Shown: positions 13,001 through 24,207, numbered from the stretch's first letter. The stretch: DNA of 64,000 nucleotides from Morinoia aosen (GCA_030386875.1 CM059576.1:62619581-62683580); one strand, 5' to 3'. The notes: generated by a model from the sequence alone, not told the origin. Made by a program: numbers and translations.

Positions 13001-13339
13001 AGTTTAAGCCTCCCTAACCGCTACAAAAAAAAAAAACGTATCGAAGAGAGGAACGCACCATTTAGTATGGAAATAAAGGAATGCGGAATCTATACAGAGG
13101 AGTCATGGAAACAGTGAGTTGAGAAAGAAGTTCATGAAACGAGGTAAAAGTTGAAGAAAAAGTAGTAGGTGCTGAAAAATAGGACAGCAGTGAACCGAAA
13201 TAAGGTTGTCCTTAACATAACAAAAACACTTTATTACAACAAAAATAAGGCCTAGTTATCTCTCAGCTCGGGCCCTCACATTTTTCTCCTGGGAGCGCCA
13301 ATTCCCATAGATACAATAGTTGTATCCCCCTGAGGGGAC
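13001..13339 (-). repeat. R dispersed repeat, near full length
   Basis: A ~340-bp copy of an unnamed interspersed repeat. In this orientation it begins gttagtttaagcctccctaa and ends caatagttgtatccccctga. Landmarks in order are gaggaa.gcaccatttagtat, ggaatctat, a hexanucleotide-rich middle with aacataacaaaaaca, cagctcgggccctcaca, and gggagcgccaattccc. Other copies in the window are at about 14,660, 23,346, 34,765, 39,141, 56,200 and 60,285, with fragments at 13,793, 21,330, 23,180 and 63,355. It has no ORF. It could be a SINE or a MITE, as no terminal inverted repeat or Pol III box was clear. Confidence 0.85.
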
Positions 13340-13792
13340 TCGCGTCATAGAGCTTTGTTCTCAAAAATGCTAACCCAGTTGGAAATTTACTGTTCGGATA
13401 ATAGTATACATTCGTTACAAAAATGGAGTTGCGGCACAGTGACCAAAAAACAGTTTCAGATGCTTTCTGAATAAGGACGACGCTGAATTTGTCGATCAAA
13501 TTCGCATCGAAACAACTTAGGAGATGTGGGCCATTAGTGGCCTGTGTGAGCGAACAAGCTTATCAATTTAGTCTTTGAATTTTTTCATAATACAGAGTGT
13601 CGAAATAAAGACTAACTTCGACATTAATGTTCCCCTGGTTCCTGCAAGTGACTTCGAGAGTCTTGTGAGTTTACCGACATTTTTTTGAACTAGGAACACT
13701 TCCACCAGCCCAAACCAATTTAGTCTACTGGACTTTTCACTAACAAGTATTTATTCGTACACAATTCTTTATAAATCATATCTGGAGCCTTT

Positions 13793-13852
13793 AGTTAGTT
13801 TAGGCCTCTCTAGCCGCAACAAAGGTATTCCCAAGTAGAAAGATGGACGCAC
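13793..13852 (-). repeat. R repeat, head fragment
   Basis: Only the gttagtttaggcctctctag head and the gacgcactattt segment remain. The piggyBac-like MITE at 13,860 is inserted a few bases later, so the MITE may have truncated this copy. Confidence 0.6.
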
Positions 13853-13859
13853 TATTTTA

Positions 13860-14368
13860 CACTTTGACTGCGACGTGCGCCACCGGTGGTACACGGAGTT
13901 AATTTTCATAATGCTGCTGACCGACCAGTAGTCGCAAGCTCAATTTTCATAAATACTTAATCAAATCCAAATGAAGGCACGATCCACTTCATGTTTGGTA
14001 TTTTCGAAATAATTTACTACACTTAACTTTAAATTTGAGTTTGGCATTGAACTAATACTTAGTTACCAAAGTGTTAACGACCCACCGGTGGGTCGTGCTA
14101 AACACGCTGGCTACGATTGCGCGAATCGGAAGTGTATTTGGATAGGTTGTTAAAAAGGACAGGGAAAATAGATTTACCTGCTCGAATAAGTTTCCTTCCT
14201 TTTGTAAGAAATGTACAAAATATAATTGCTCAGTAATATTTTCCTCGAATGATGAAATTCTTTCAAAAAGAGTTAGCGAAATGGATTGAAATGTCATTTA
14301 TTTATTTTGGTGCCTAAATGAACAACTTACCTGGTGGTACACATTTATCTCACTCCGTAGTCAAAGTG
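13860..14368. mobile_element. piggyBac-like MITE, 509 bp
   Basis: The left end cactttgactgcg and the inverted right end (cactttgactacgg when reversed) form short TIRs. The right flank is ttaa (14,369-14,372) and the left flank ttta, one mismatch from the TTAA target typical of piggyBac. The interior contains a perfect 20-bp palindrome acgacccaccggtgggtcgt at about 14,079-14,098 and no transposase. A similar palindrome (acgacccatcgatgagtcgt) and another right end (cgtagtcgaggtg) lie just downstream at 14,389-14,549, probably part of a further damaged copy. Confidence 0.7.
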
Positions 14369-14659
14369 TTAAGTTTATTCTAATGCAAAACGACCCATCG
14401 ATGAGTCGTTTTGAAAACTTTTGACAATTATTTAAAATAAAAGGTATTTAATGAACCAAATTAATGTTTGGTGGTTACAAAATTTCGCGCAACTTTTGAA
14501 TTAAAATTTGAACTGAATACTGAACATCAGTTTACCTCACCGTAGTCGAGGTGTCAAGTTCCCACGCAGTGTCGCAACGTACAAAAGCTGTAAGGTAGTG
14601 AACACGCCCTATGGCTTGACCCCGGAGCGGGCGTGACGCCGGGGCGATGATCACGATGT

Positions 14660-15000
14660 TAATTTAAGCCCTCCCTGCCCGCAACAAAAGCGATCCAAAG
14701 AGAGGAAGAGGAAATGCACCATTCAATGAAGAGATAAGGGAACGCGGAATCGATTTCTAATGTGCATAAAAAAGGTAAGTAAATGTTGAGAAAAAAGGCC
14801 ATGAAAAAAGACAATTTGAAGTAGAAAGTAGAGGTGTTGAAAACAGGAGAATACTTAACCGAAAAAATGTAGTCCTTAACATAAAATTTTATTCCAACAA
14901 AAAGAAATTCTGCCAAGCTCACAAATCAGGACTTCAAATTTTCCTCTAGGGAAGGCCAATTCTCACAGATGCAACAGTTGTATCCCTGAGGAGTTAAAAA
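14660..15000 (-). repeat. R dispersed repeat copy
   Basis: Begins ttaatttaagccctccctgc and ends gcaacagttgtatccctgag, with all internal landmarks of the R family in order. It is diverged from the 13,001 copy, so it is not simply part of the same local duplication. Confidence 0.8.
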
Positions 15001-16556
15001 TACCTGAAATCAATTATTCCTCTGCTAGATCAACTTATTGTCAGTTATAGCCTCTACCACCTCACTGCCAAGTTAAGCTCTGGCTTTGACGACTGAAGTT
15101 TCACAACACGGCAAGAATTGTTTACACGGGCTACCACTAATTACTAGGAAAATAAACAGAGCAGAGGAGTAAATACGCACATATCTAATCATACGTTTAA
15201 GAAATAGCAAATGCTAATGTGAAGCTCTGTGTAGAAAACCTGCCTTAAAGTATGAAGAAGTGATAAACCTCTTATTTTGGCGACAGTTTGCTGATCCCGC
15301 ACTTGTTCTTCTTCAACTTACACTCATAAATGTCCTTCAGCTGTTAAACAGATCATTTCCAGGAAGTATTATGGGTTTTTGGGCTCAAATATGAATTCTG
15401 CTAACAAAGATCTAACTTTTTAAATGCGATGCATTCACCAGCCTCATTATAGTCACTAGGCATAGTTCCTCGCCAGGCCCATCCACTTTTCCCGATATTA
15501 GAGTCATGACAATTCCCATTCGAAAGTGCAAACTTCAGATTATTCTCATCATTTTCCAAAATTTCTGGCTAAAACCATATCTGTAAATACCCGAGCCCGG
15601 CAGCAGCTATAACGAACTTACCAATGTCGGGGTAAAGTGGTTAAGCACACGCCCTTCCGTTCTTGTGCTAAAGCCGCACGTGATTGTTGGCATTTGTTGC
15701 GAGAATTGACGACTTTGCACATATTTAAATCTTTTTTGCCGTGCATTGTCTGGGAGCGCACTCTCATGTCTCGATGAGAATTAATATGACAATTAATATG
15801 AAATGTTGTAATTCGTTGTTTTTTGGTTTGTGTTGTGCTGCGCACATTCAACTCTAGGCGTGCATGCGCTTGTACGTTTTTGCTAAATTGACAAATTAAA
15901 TGGTGAGCGAATTCCCTGATTGCAAAATGCAGTCGCTAACTCTGCAGCTTACCCGGTGAGGCGATCGTTCTAGGCGCTACGGCGCAATTCACATTGCTAT
16001 TTTTAATTTCAGTTGGAATGTTTTATCGTCAGCACGAATTAATTAAATTTTTACAGTGAATGGAAATTTCCCGATCAGAAATCTGAATGCAGCTCTTAAT
16101 TAAAAGCTAGTCTAGTAGACGAGCAACATTTGTTTATATTCTATAACATTGACTTGAAAAGAATTTTTTTTGACAGTTCATTATCAAGCTGCAGTTCACT
16201 TTGTTCAAGCTTTTACGCTTGTGTTTTAATTTAGTATATCTTTTAGCTTTGTTTCAAATTGTGTTTATTTTTATTTGTAATTGGTCATGCTAATCGTTTT
16301 GTATTCATTTCAATTTCAGTTTCGCGTGGGTGTACGAGCTCAGCGAGCACGAACGAGTCACGCATTAAACACGCGACACCTTCACGCAATGTACGATAGG
16401 TGTGCAAGGCCTGGCGGCAGAGCGCCTGTCAACAAATGAGGCGGCCTTGACGACAACTTAAGTTCTGCGCGCAGTCAACGACTTAAGCTCCGCGCGCAGT
16501 TAAGCCATAGCAACTAGGGATAATTCACCTTCATGTAAGGTAAGGAGAAAGGAGAA
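15001..16556. other. Non-coding stretch upstream of the transposase gene
   Basis: I see no coding sequence. I looked for an upstream THAP-domain exon (C2CH zinc finger) for the transposase at 18.66 kb and did not recognise one in any frame. A segment near 15,955-15,990 (gtgaggcgatcgttctaggc) looks faintly like a tRNA-derived SINE head, but this is too weak to call. Confidence 0.4.
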
Positions 16557-16559
16557 CAA

Positions 16560-16632
16560 CGGTGAACCATTGATACTGTGAACCATTGACTTTAAACGGT
16601 GAACCATTGATAAGGTGAACCATTGACTTTAC
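16560..16632. repeat. Short tandem repeat of ggtgaaccattga
   Basis: The 13-bp string g(g/t)tgaaccattga occurs four times with alternating spacers (tactgt, ctttaaac, taa, cttta). It is a small local repeat with no matching array elsewhere in the window. Confidence 0.7.
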
Positions 16633-16639
16633 ATACAAA

Positions 16640-17443
16640 AATAACTCAACTTGAAAAGATGAAAAGCATGAATAATGAAAAAGAGTGTTTATTTTCTACG
16701 ATGTTACTTTACCATGTTCGTAGTGTTGCCAACGTGGTTTAAGTGTATTTAGAAACTTGAAAGTAGGTAATTATAAATCCCGAGTCGTTTCAAAATTATG
16801 GACTTTGTTTACATTTTATTATGATTGGATTACGATTTTACTACATGTTTCCTTATATTTTACTCCACGTTCTATATCATTATGTTACCGATAGAATTAA
16901 GTTTTACGAGTCTACGGCACTCTTTTTCTTCCGATTGGTTGTTTTACTAATAGTGGAAAAGTTCCGTTCTAATTTGTGCGATGTTTGGCTATAACTTCAC
17001 TAACATCTATTCTGAAGTCTACGGAAACGCAGACGATGTTTTGTAATAATTATCAAACGTCAATATTTTCTTTTTGTGAAAACTTTATTGATTCTTTTAT
17101 TTGACGTCCAGCTAATTTCATTATCTTTTCTGAATCATTTTTCCTTACTTACGAGGTAATACCTTTGTTCATTATAAAATTTTCCGAAATTGTTTTGCCG
17201 AGGAACTCGTATTTTACTTTGCAGTTAACCTATTTAGTTATCTAATATTTTTAGTTATCTAATAAGTCTGACGAAACTTGTTCTTCATAGAGAATTGCCA
17301 CACCCCTAATTGTACTACAAATATATCTAATACATTCATCCAATAAAACATGTCATATTAATAAGCTAAAGATTAAGTCCATTGTACTTTGGTACTGTTA
17401 TCAGGAGTGGTAGGAGATTCCTCTAAGTTCTTATGGGTCTATA
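16640..17443. other. AT-rich non-coding stretch
   Basis: No open frames of interest and no recognised repeat. It separates the small tandem repeat from the large minisatellite preceding the transposase exon. Confidence 0.4.
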
Positions 17444-18412
17444 CCTTTTTCACTCCAAATTAATCTAAGTCGAGTTCAATTTGATCCGAGTCGAGTTCAA
17501 TTTGATCCGAGTCGAGTTCAATTTGATCCGAGTCGAGTTCAATTTGATCCGAGTCGAGTTCAATTTGATCCGAGTCGAGTTCAATTTGATCCGACTTGAC
17601 TTGGATTAAATTGTACTTGGATTAAATTGTACTTGGATTAAATTGTACTTGGATTAAATTGTACTTGGATTAAATTGTACTTGGATTAAATTGTACTTGG
17701 ATTAAATTGTACTTGGATTAAATTGTATTTGGATTAAATTGTATTTGGATTAAATTGTATTTGACTTAGATTAAATTGTACTTGACTTGGATTAAATTGT
17801 ACTTGACTTGGATTAAATTGTGCTTGACTTGGATTAAATTGTACTTGACTTGGATTAAATTGTACTTGACTTGGATTAAATTGTACTTGACTTGGATTAA
17901 ATTGTACTTGACTTGGACTAATTTGAACTTGACTTGGACTAATTTGAACTTGACTTGGACTAATTTGAACTTGACTTGGACGAATTTGAACTTGACTTGG
18001 ATGAATTTGAACTTGACTTGGATTAATTTGAACTTGACTTGGTTTAATTTGAACTTGACTTGGATAAATTTGAACTTGACTTGGATGGATTAATTTGAAC
18101 TTGACTTGGATGGATTAATTTGAACTTGACTTGGATGGATTAAATTGAACTAGACTTGGATGGATTAAATTGAACTAGACTTGGATGGATTAAATTGAAC
18201 TAGACTTGGATGGATTAAATTGAACTAGACTTGGATGGATTAAATTGAACTAGACTTGGATGGATTAAATTGAACTAGACTTGGATGGATTAAATTGAAC
18301 TAGACTTGGATGGATTAAATTGAACTAGACTTGGATGGATTAAATTGAACTAGACTTGGATGGATTAAATTGAACTAGACTTGGATGGATTGAGTTGTAG
18401 GGAAAAAGGTGT
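17444..18412. repeat. Compound minisatellite with inverted ends (21, 16, 21 and 25-bp sub-arrays)
   Basis: Four adjoining sub-arrays share one root sequence. At 17,468-17,592 are inverted 21-bp units (gagttcaatttgatccgagtc). At 17,597-17,760 are 16-bp units (attaaattgtacttgg). At 17,762-18,085 are 21-bp units (ttgacttggattaatttgaac). At 18,085-18,395 are 25-bp units containing ttggatggattaaattgaac and ctagac. The borders are inversely related: acctttttc at 17,446 and gaaaaaggt near 18,404, so the whole block looks like a foldback element consisting almost only of repeats. It ends about 250 bp before the transposase exon. Confidence 0.9.
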
Positions 18413-18662
18413 AGTTTTTCTCTTTTGAGGTAATTATTTTTCAACATTTAAATGTGAATTCTTTCTCAGCCTTGTTAGATAGTATTGAGCTCATTTTAGT
18501 ATTTTAGAAAACTCTTAAACGAATTGTGTTTTCATTTAGGGTCAATTTTTGGCGTTTTCTTGTGTTTACGGTTATGAAAGATTTCAGTACAAGGGAAACT
18601 AAATTTTTATATAAAAAAGTTTTGCTAAGTGCTGTTTCTTATGAATTTTTTTTATCTTCCAG

Positions 18663-21013
18663 GACATGGAAGTGACATGCAACCCAAACAAGCTGGTGAT
18701 CATTCACTGATGTTGGATAATGATCCACCTACACTGGTTCCTATCCCTCCATCCCAACCGATTTCAGAAGTAGGGATCCCAATTTCATCATCATCTCAGG
18801 ATCCTCCAACTCGTATGACCAGTGGTTTAAGTCAACCAGCCACCAAAAGAGCCTACCCAAGTCCTCAACCAGCCACCAAAAGAGCCTACTCAAGTCTTCA
18901 ACCAGCCACCAAAAAAGCCTACTCAAGTCCTCAACCTGCCACCAAAAGAGCCTACTCAAGTCCTCAACCTGCCACCAAAATAGCCTACTCAAGTCCTCAA
19001 CCAGCCACCAAAAGAGCCTACTCAAGTCCTCAACCAGCCACCAAAAGAGCCTACTCAAGTCCTGAACCAGCCACCAAAAGAGCCTACTCAAGTCCTCAAT
19101 CAGCCACAAAAAAAGCCTATTCAAGTCCTAAATCAGCCACCAAAAGAGCCCATTTGAGTTTTCAATCTGTTTCTGAGAGAAACCATTCAAGTCCTCAAAC
19201 AGCTACCAAGAGTTCCAGTCTTTTATCAGCTTCCAAGCAGGCTTTATCAAGTCCACAATCATCCAGCAAGCAAGCCTGTTTGACTCCTAAATCAGCCATG
19301 GTGTCAACTCACTCATCTGCAAATAAAGACTTACCAACTTCCCAATCATTCGCTGAAGGAGCTAGTTTAACTCATTCTCTAGATAAGATTCCTCGATCTG
19401 CAACTGAAATGATCTCTTCAATTTGTCAGCCAGAAACTTCAATTCAGCATTCAATTCCAAGTCTGTCTTGTCAGCGAGAATTATTTCCTTGCCCCATCAG
19501 GGTGGAAAGTGCGGCAAACTCAAAGCAACGCAAGAAAAGACGCTTATCTGGTTGAAAAAAGAGACCTGTTCAGTACAAGCGTTTCAACATTGACACGCAG
19601 CTAACTCAATTGTACCCAAAGCTGGGACCATACCTGAGTGAATTCATAAAAATGAAACTGAAAGGTAAAATGAGGTACACACTCTATCAAAAATGGATGG
19701 CTGTCAATATCCTTGTGAGCTGCAGTACATCAGGATACAATTTGTTGAGGAGAATGCTGCCATTGCCTTCACTGTCTACTGTTGAAAGATTGCTAAAAAC
19801 TTTGAAAATGTCTCCGGGTGTTTCCACAAGAAATGTTCAAATGCTTAAATTGAAGGTTAATCCTCAAACTAATGCTGATAGGCTTACATTCATTGTGTTA
19901 GACGAAATGGCATTGAGAAAAGGACTTGCTTACAATCAGAGTAAGGATCTTATTGTTGGATATGAGGATGATGGCGAGACTCGTTCAAGGAAGTTGGCAT
20001 CATCTGCTCTGTGTGTAATGGCAGTTGGTGTGAGAAGTCATTGGAAATTTCCCATTGGCTATTATTTCTCTGTCAATGTTATGAAGTCTGCTGAAGTTGC
20101 TGCAATAATTACAAATGCAATCAAAATATTGGAAAATGAAGAGTTCTCAGTTCTTGGCATAGCTACTGATCAAGGTTCTAATTTTGAAACAGCTTTGAAG
20201 ACCCTTGGATCCACACCACTCAACCCAATAATTACAATTAATCACCAAACCTATTTTGCATTCAGAGATCCTCCGCACTTGCTAAAAAAGGCTCGAAACT
20301 TTCTGCTGAATGGAGATGTAAATGTTCCATCCTTCTCAGCACCAGCTAGTTGGAAAGATGTTGAAACTGTCTTCCAGTTAGACTGGGACAGAAGCCTTCA
20401 AAGAATGCCAAGTGTTACCTACAAACATGTGTACGATTTGAAATTTGGTTCCAAAATGAAAGTCAAATTAGCAGGTCAGGTTCTCTCTAATTCATGCTCG
20501 GCTGCTATTGATACCTGCATTGCTAAGGGCAAAATAGGCTCTTCTGCTGCAGCAACAAGCACGTATTTGAAAAAAATGAACGACATATTTGATGTCTTGA
20601 ATTCAACACCAGGAGACCCTGTGCCACTTCGAAAACCAATCCATTCTCGATCACCTTCCATTCAATTTTTGAAGGAGGCTGTTAAATGGTTGCAAGAATT
20701 GGAAGACTTGAACCTTGCCCGGAGATGCCGCTTCATCCAAGGATTGATACAATCCATAACGGTCATTCTTTCATTGAGACCTGTTTTGGATGGCCTTCAT
20801 CTGCCATACCTATCTACAAGAAGTCTCTGCCAAGATGAGCTCGAATTGTTCTTTGGCAAAATTCGTCTGCTGCAGAAGTTCTCAGATGCCCAATCGTTCA
20901 CGCAGAACTACGCCAAGATTACTGCTTCTTCTCTCATTCGAGCTCCTCTCGCTTCCAACTGCGAGACAGCTCCTGACGAGCAATTAGGAGAGACCTTGGG
21001 CTTCTTAGCAGAG
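18663..21013 (+). pseudogene. P-superfamily (P element/THAP9-like) transposase, exon with catalytic domain, one in-frame stop
   Basis: The exon likely starts after a 3' splice site (tttttatcttccag ending at 18,662); an in-frame Met lies at 18,677. The N-terminal ~300 residues are Ser/Pro/Thr-rich and contain about ten tandem copies of an 11-residue repeat (QPATKRAYSSP, 33 bp each, 18,833-19,162), then a basic run (KQRKKRR). A TGA at 19,553-19,555 interrupts the frame, which then stays open to the intron donor. The part after the stop has the P-transposase order: LPSLSTVERLLK, VLDEMALRKG (first Asp), GHWK-type SHWKFPIGYY, GIATDQGSN (second Asp), FRDPPHLLKKARN, and CQDELELFFGKIR (acidic third position). 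In P-element and THAP9 proteins these form an RNase H-like DDE domain with a GTP-binding insertion. No THAP DNA-binding domain is visible, so the 5' exon is missing or unrecognised. Calling it a pseudogene rests on the single TGA; otherwise it is remarkably intact. Confidence 0.85.
18833..19162 (+). repeat. 33-bp coding tandem repeat in the transposase
   Basis: About ten in-frame copies of a 33-bp unit encode QPATKRAYSSP and variants (Q/E/K at position 1, P/S at 2, R/K/I at 6). The array fades into degenerate copies (QSVSERNHSSP, QTATKSS) toward 19,260. The encoded segment is basic and probably disordered. It lies between the N-terminus and the catalytic region, where THAP9-like proteins usually have linker or coiled-coil sequence. 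Confidence 0.95.
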
Positions 21014-21789
21014 GTGAGATGAGTCTGGCAACCCGTTAAGGAATACAAACATGTCATAATAATATTTAGGATGTCCAGATTATAGTCCGATTTTCTGAAC
21101 TCAATGATTAGGAGTCTTATTTAATAGATATTTGCACTTTTTACACTTATATTCCTTCCAAGTTTTCATAAGTTTCGATTATGATTGTTATTTAAGACCT
21201 TTCAAAAATCTAGATATGTTAGACAACATTAAATGTTATAGAGGAATTGTGGGACATAGATAGAGTGCATAAACTTATGTTTTTTAAGCCATGTATTTAA
21301 CAATTCTCTGCCTAGTACTTTCAATCTTGTGTTTCCTTTTTTCCCCTCATATCTTGTTTCTCCCATGAAATCCCACTTTGCATTCCCTTATCTCCTCATC
21401 AAATGGTGCCTTTCTCCTTCCTCTCCTCTAAACACGCTTTTTAGCGGTTATGGAGGCTTAAACTAACATAATCTAATCTTTAGCTTATGCTATTTTTTTT
21501 TCCTTTGAGACTCCTTATATTTTTACATTTAGTATTATGCTCTAGTTTAACATTTTCATTTCTTTGTATGCTTTTCAATGCTGCTTCCTGTTCAGCGTAA
21601 TTCTTTACAACTGACCTCTTTTTCTAGTTGCTCTCATCTGCATCTCAATGTATCATATTAGGTTAACTTTCTGTTTTCTCTAACATTTAAACCTGTACCC
21701 TTAAATGCAACTAAAATGCTGGCTTATGAAGTCACAGACTTACTTGAAGAAAATTTTAACTTGAGTTCACATTTTTTTGTGCCTTTCAG
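21014..21789 (+). other. Intron of the P-like transposase gene
   Basis: The donor gag|gtgaga (GT at 21,014) and acceptor gcctttcag| (AG at 21,788-21,789) both lie at codon boundaries, so the joined frame continues without shift. The intron is 776 bp, AT-rich, and includes a pyrimidine-rich tail and an inserted R-repeat fragment at about 21,330-21,480. Confidence 0.8.
21330..21480 (+). repeat. R repeat, 3' half fragment
   Basis: Contains catcaaatggtgcctttctc, the ctctaaacacgc segment, and the tail ggttatggaggcttaaactaac ataatctaatc. It lies within the transposase intron and does not touch the splice sites. Confidence 0.75.
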
Positions 21790-22377
21790 GTGCCGGAAGA
21801 AAGTGAAGTAGTGCCACCTATCATTCCGGTGTCTGAAGAGGAACAACAGGCTGCTGTAGTGTTTAATGGAGCCACCGAGATTGGAGGAATTTTTGCTTCT
21901 TTGGAAGTGGAAGATGCCGCCACTTATTTCTCCGTTTACCTTGCCATGAAAACAGACCTCTATCACAAGCAACTAACAAAAACATCTTTGGCTGACTGCA
22001 GTACTTGTTCTTCCATTCTTAGCGTAAAAAATTTCAGTTTTCATTTGTTTGTGTCATTTAAAGAGTATGTTCAGTCTGATGATCCGCACAAGGGACTGAA
22101 ATATTGCAGTGAATCTTTTGTTCACACTATCATTTCTTATGAGAGAGTTTTCCTTTATATTTTTAGTAAAATTAGTCACCTACCAGGGTTCTGCAAATCT
22201 GTGTGTAAAGTAATCAATGATAACTGCCCCAAACCTCGCACCTGCTGTTCTCAAATAACAATGTACCTCATAAAATTCTTTGTCAGATGTAGAACACTGC
22301 AGTCAATTAGGGCGTACAACAGATCTCTGCGGACTACCTGTTCCAAAGAGAAACTCGGTAAAATAATGCACAAATAA
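21790..22377 (+). CDS. P-superfamily transposase, C-terminal exon
   Basis: This exon continues the transposase frame after the intron (phase 0) and ends with a stop at 22,375-22,377. It encodes about 195 residues. The segment GGIFASLEVEDAATYFSVYL corresponds in position to the YIAGYV-type segment of P-element/THAP9 C-termini. It is followed by a cysteine pair (DCSTCSSIL), a Phe-rich stretch with FKEYVQSDDPHKGLKYCSES, and ERVFLYIFSKI, matching the usual C..C, GL..PS and E-rich order. The first codon after the splice is GTG (Val), not a start. The exon has no frameshift or stop, which fits a young element. Function depends on the upstream exon with its TGA. Confidence 0.75.
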   Translation: MPEESEVVPPIIPVSEEEQQAAVVFNGATEIGGIFASLEVEDAATYFSVYLAMKTDLYHKQLTKTSLADCSTCSSILSVKNFSFHLFVSFKEYVQSDDPHKGLKYCSESFVHTIISYERVFLYIFSKISHLPGFCKSVCKVINDNCPKPRTCCSQITMYLIKFFVRCRTLQSIRAYNRSLRTTCSKEKLGKIMHK

Positions 22378-23179
22378 TTCACTTCGCAATGCTTTGATTC
22401 ACTTCAGAGTGATTCATTTTGGCTAATGAACAACCATTAGTGTTGAACTTGTGGTAGCCTTTTTTTGTTAATGTGAAACTCATTAAAGTCTGTGAAGCGT
22501 TTTCTTGAATCGAGCTGGTGATGAACCTTGTGCATTAGTTTGCGTTGAATTTAAGGCTGTGTACGAATATTTTGCACAATGTTGCCTAGCTCATAACTCA
22601 TTTATGTTTGGTGTGTATGGTTAACTATGATTTATTTCTTCCATGCAGAATTGCAGAGAGTTAGAAGAATTGGTACTAAAATTGTAATTTTGACCTACTG
22701 GTCATTCTAAAGTATATCTTTATAATCCTTCATGCTAAATTTCTTCACTTTTGAAGATTAAGGGTTCATTTAACTTTTATTTTATAGTTCTATCCTAACT
22801 GGCACGCAGTATGTCCTGATGCTCAAATATAGCGCTAATGCATTGGGAGTTCTGCAGTTTATTATTTATAAGTCTTTTGTCGTCTGTGATTACCCAAGTC
22901 TTTTCCTAGAGTTTAATAATATTATAATTTGTTGTGTGTTGTTTATTTTGTGTTGATTTTGGAGTTTATAACCGGAAAGTGTTGAAGCGCGCCAAGAGCG
23001 GTGGTGTATCAAATGTTGTTTTGATAGGAAAATAGTTTGTTTCATTCACTATCGCCAAAAAATTACGTGATATATATTTAATGTAATTTTAAGTGAGGTA
23101 AATATTTTTTACTGGGACTAATTGTTGCTTGTCTTTTGCTCCCCATTCTCACAGAACTGGTTATGTTAGGTGCCAAAGT
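22378..23179. other. Non-coding stretch after the transposase
   Basis: Probably the 3' untranslated region and element tail. I could not find a terminal inverted repeat pairing this side with sequence upstream of 18.4 kb, so the element's ends remain unknown. Confidence 0.4.
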
Positions 23180-23335
23180 GAGAGCTTGGTAGGGCTTCTT
23201 TTTGTTAAAATTTCAAAGCTTTGTTTTCTTTGGTTAAGAACTCTTTTCTTTTTATTCACTGTTGTCCGTTTCTCATCACCTATGATTTTCTTCTTCAGCG
23301 TTAATATTGCCAAAATCTTGCTCCTCAATTAACGT
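23180..23335 (+). repeat. R repeat, diverged partial copy
   Basis: Shows the middle landmarks ggcttctttttgttaaaat, tattcactgttgtccg and cacctatgattttcttcttc of the R family without its ends. A fuller copy begins 10 bp later in the same orientation, giving a head-to-tail pair. Confidence 0.6.
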
Positions 23336-23345
23336 TTCTCTGTAC

Positions 23346-23722
23346 AGGGTATCGACCCCTCAGGGGGATACAGTTTCTGTATGTATGGGAATTAGCGCTC
23401 CCAGGGGGACTATGTGAGGGCCCGAGCTAATGGTTAGGTAGGCTCTCTTTTTATTGAAATAGAAAAGGGTTTTGTTTTCTTACGGCCCATCTTTTTTCGG
23501 TTCACTGCTGTCCTGTTTTTCAGCACCTACTATTTCTTTTTCAATTTTATCTTGTTTCATGAAGTTCTTTCTTAGCTTACTGTTTCTATGCACCTTGCGC
23601 ATGGATTCCGCATTTCCTCCGTTCCATAATAAATGGTGCCTTCATCTTTACTTTCATCGATACGTTCTTTTTTTGTAGCGGTTTGGAAGGCTGAAACTAA
23701 CTTATAACCTAATATAATTAAG
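23346..23722 (+). repeat. R dispersed repeat copy
   Basis: Begins gtatcgacccctcaggggga and ends with the gaaactaacttataacctaatataatt tail, with all landmarks in order. The TAATCTAAT-like tail is a shared feature of this end of the family. Confidence 0.85.
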
Positions 23723-24004
23723 CGAAATGTATAGCATTTTTTTTCAAATAAATATCTGAGTACGGAAATTTATATTATCCTTGCAATCCGGTGCGCAATC
23801 GTCAGTCACATCCGCATGAAGAAGATAAGGAAACGTTTTGTATGGTTGAATTAAGTAAATTTTCCTACAGTTTGGATAGAGCTTTCAATTTATGTAGCTG
23901 CCCGTATGATAAAATTGAAGGTCGATAACCTTTTAGTTCTGATAGATTTACACGTAGCAGGACGGAATTCAATTTTTCAAAAATCCAAATCCAAACCTGC
24001 GGAG

Positions 24005-24207
24005 GCACACTGGCTGTCGGCCATGTTGTTGATCGTACGTCTGGAACTGCAGAGTACGCAGCGTAGTAGTACGCTGCCGCTGACGTCATGGTGTGTATGC
24101 GACGTCACACGGCTTGTTTGAAATGAAGCCTTCTATTGGCTAGTCGAATTGGCGAATGTGCGCGGCTGTCCCCGTAGAAGTGACGGTACCTCCTTTAGTC
24201 TACCATG
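24005..24207. mobile_element. Fragment related to the hAT-like MITE at 11,840
   Basis: Shares gtttgaaatgaagccttctattggctagtcg, the gtagaagtgacggtacc block and a terminal ctaccatg with the right half of the 11,840-12,110 element, at a higher GC content. The left TIR was not found, so it is a half element or a different subfamily. Confidence 0.55.

Noticed and set aside
18741-19124. Minus-strand 127-codon frame opposite the transposase repeat
   Set aside because: It is the shadow of the 33-bp coding repeat on the other strand.
19553-19555. Selenocysteine recoding of the TGA in the transposase
   Set aside because: There is no SECIS-like support or Cys at this position in the family. A nonsense change is simpler.
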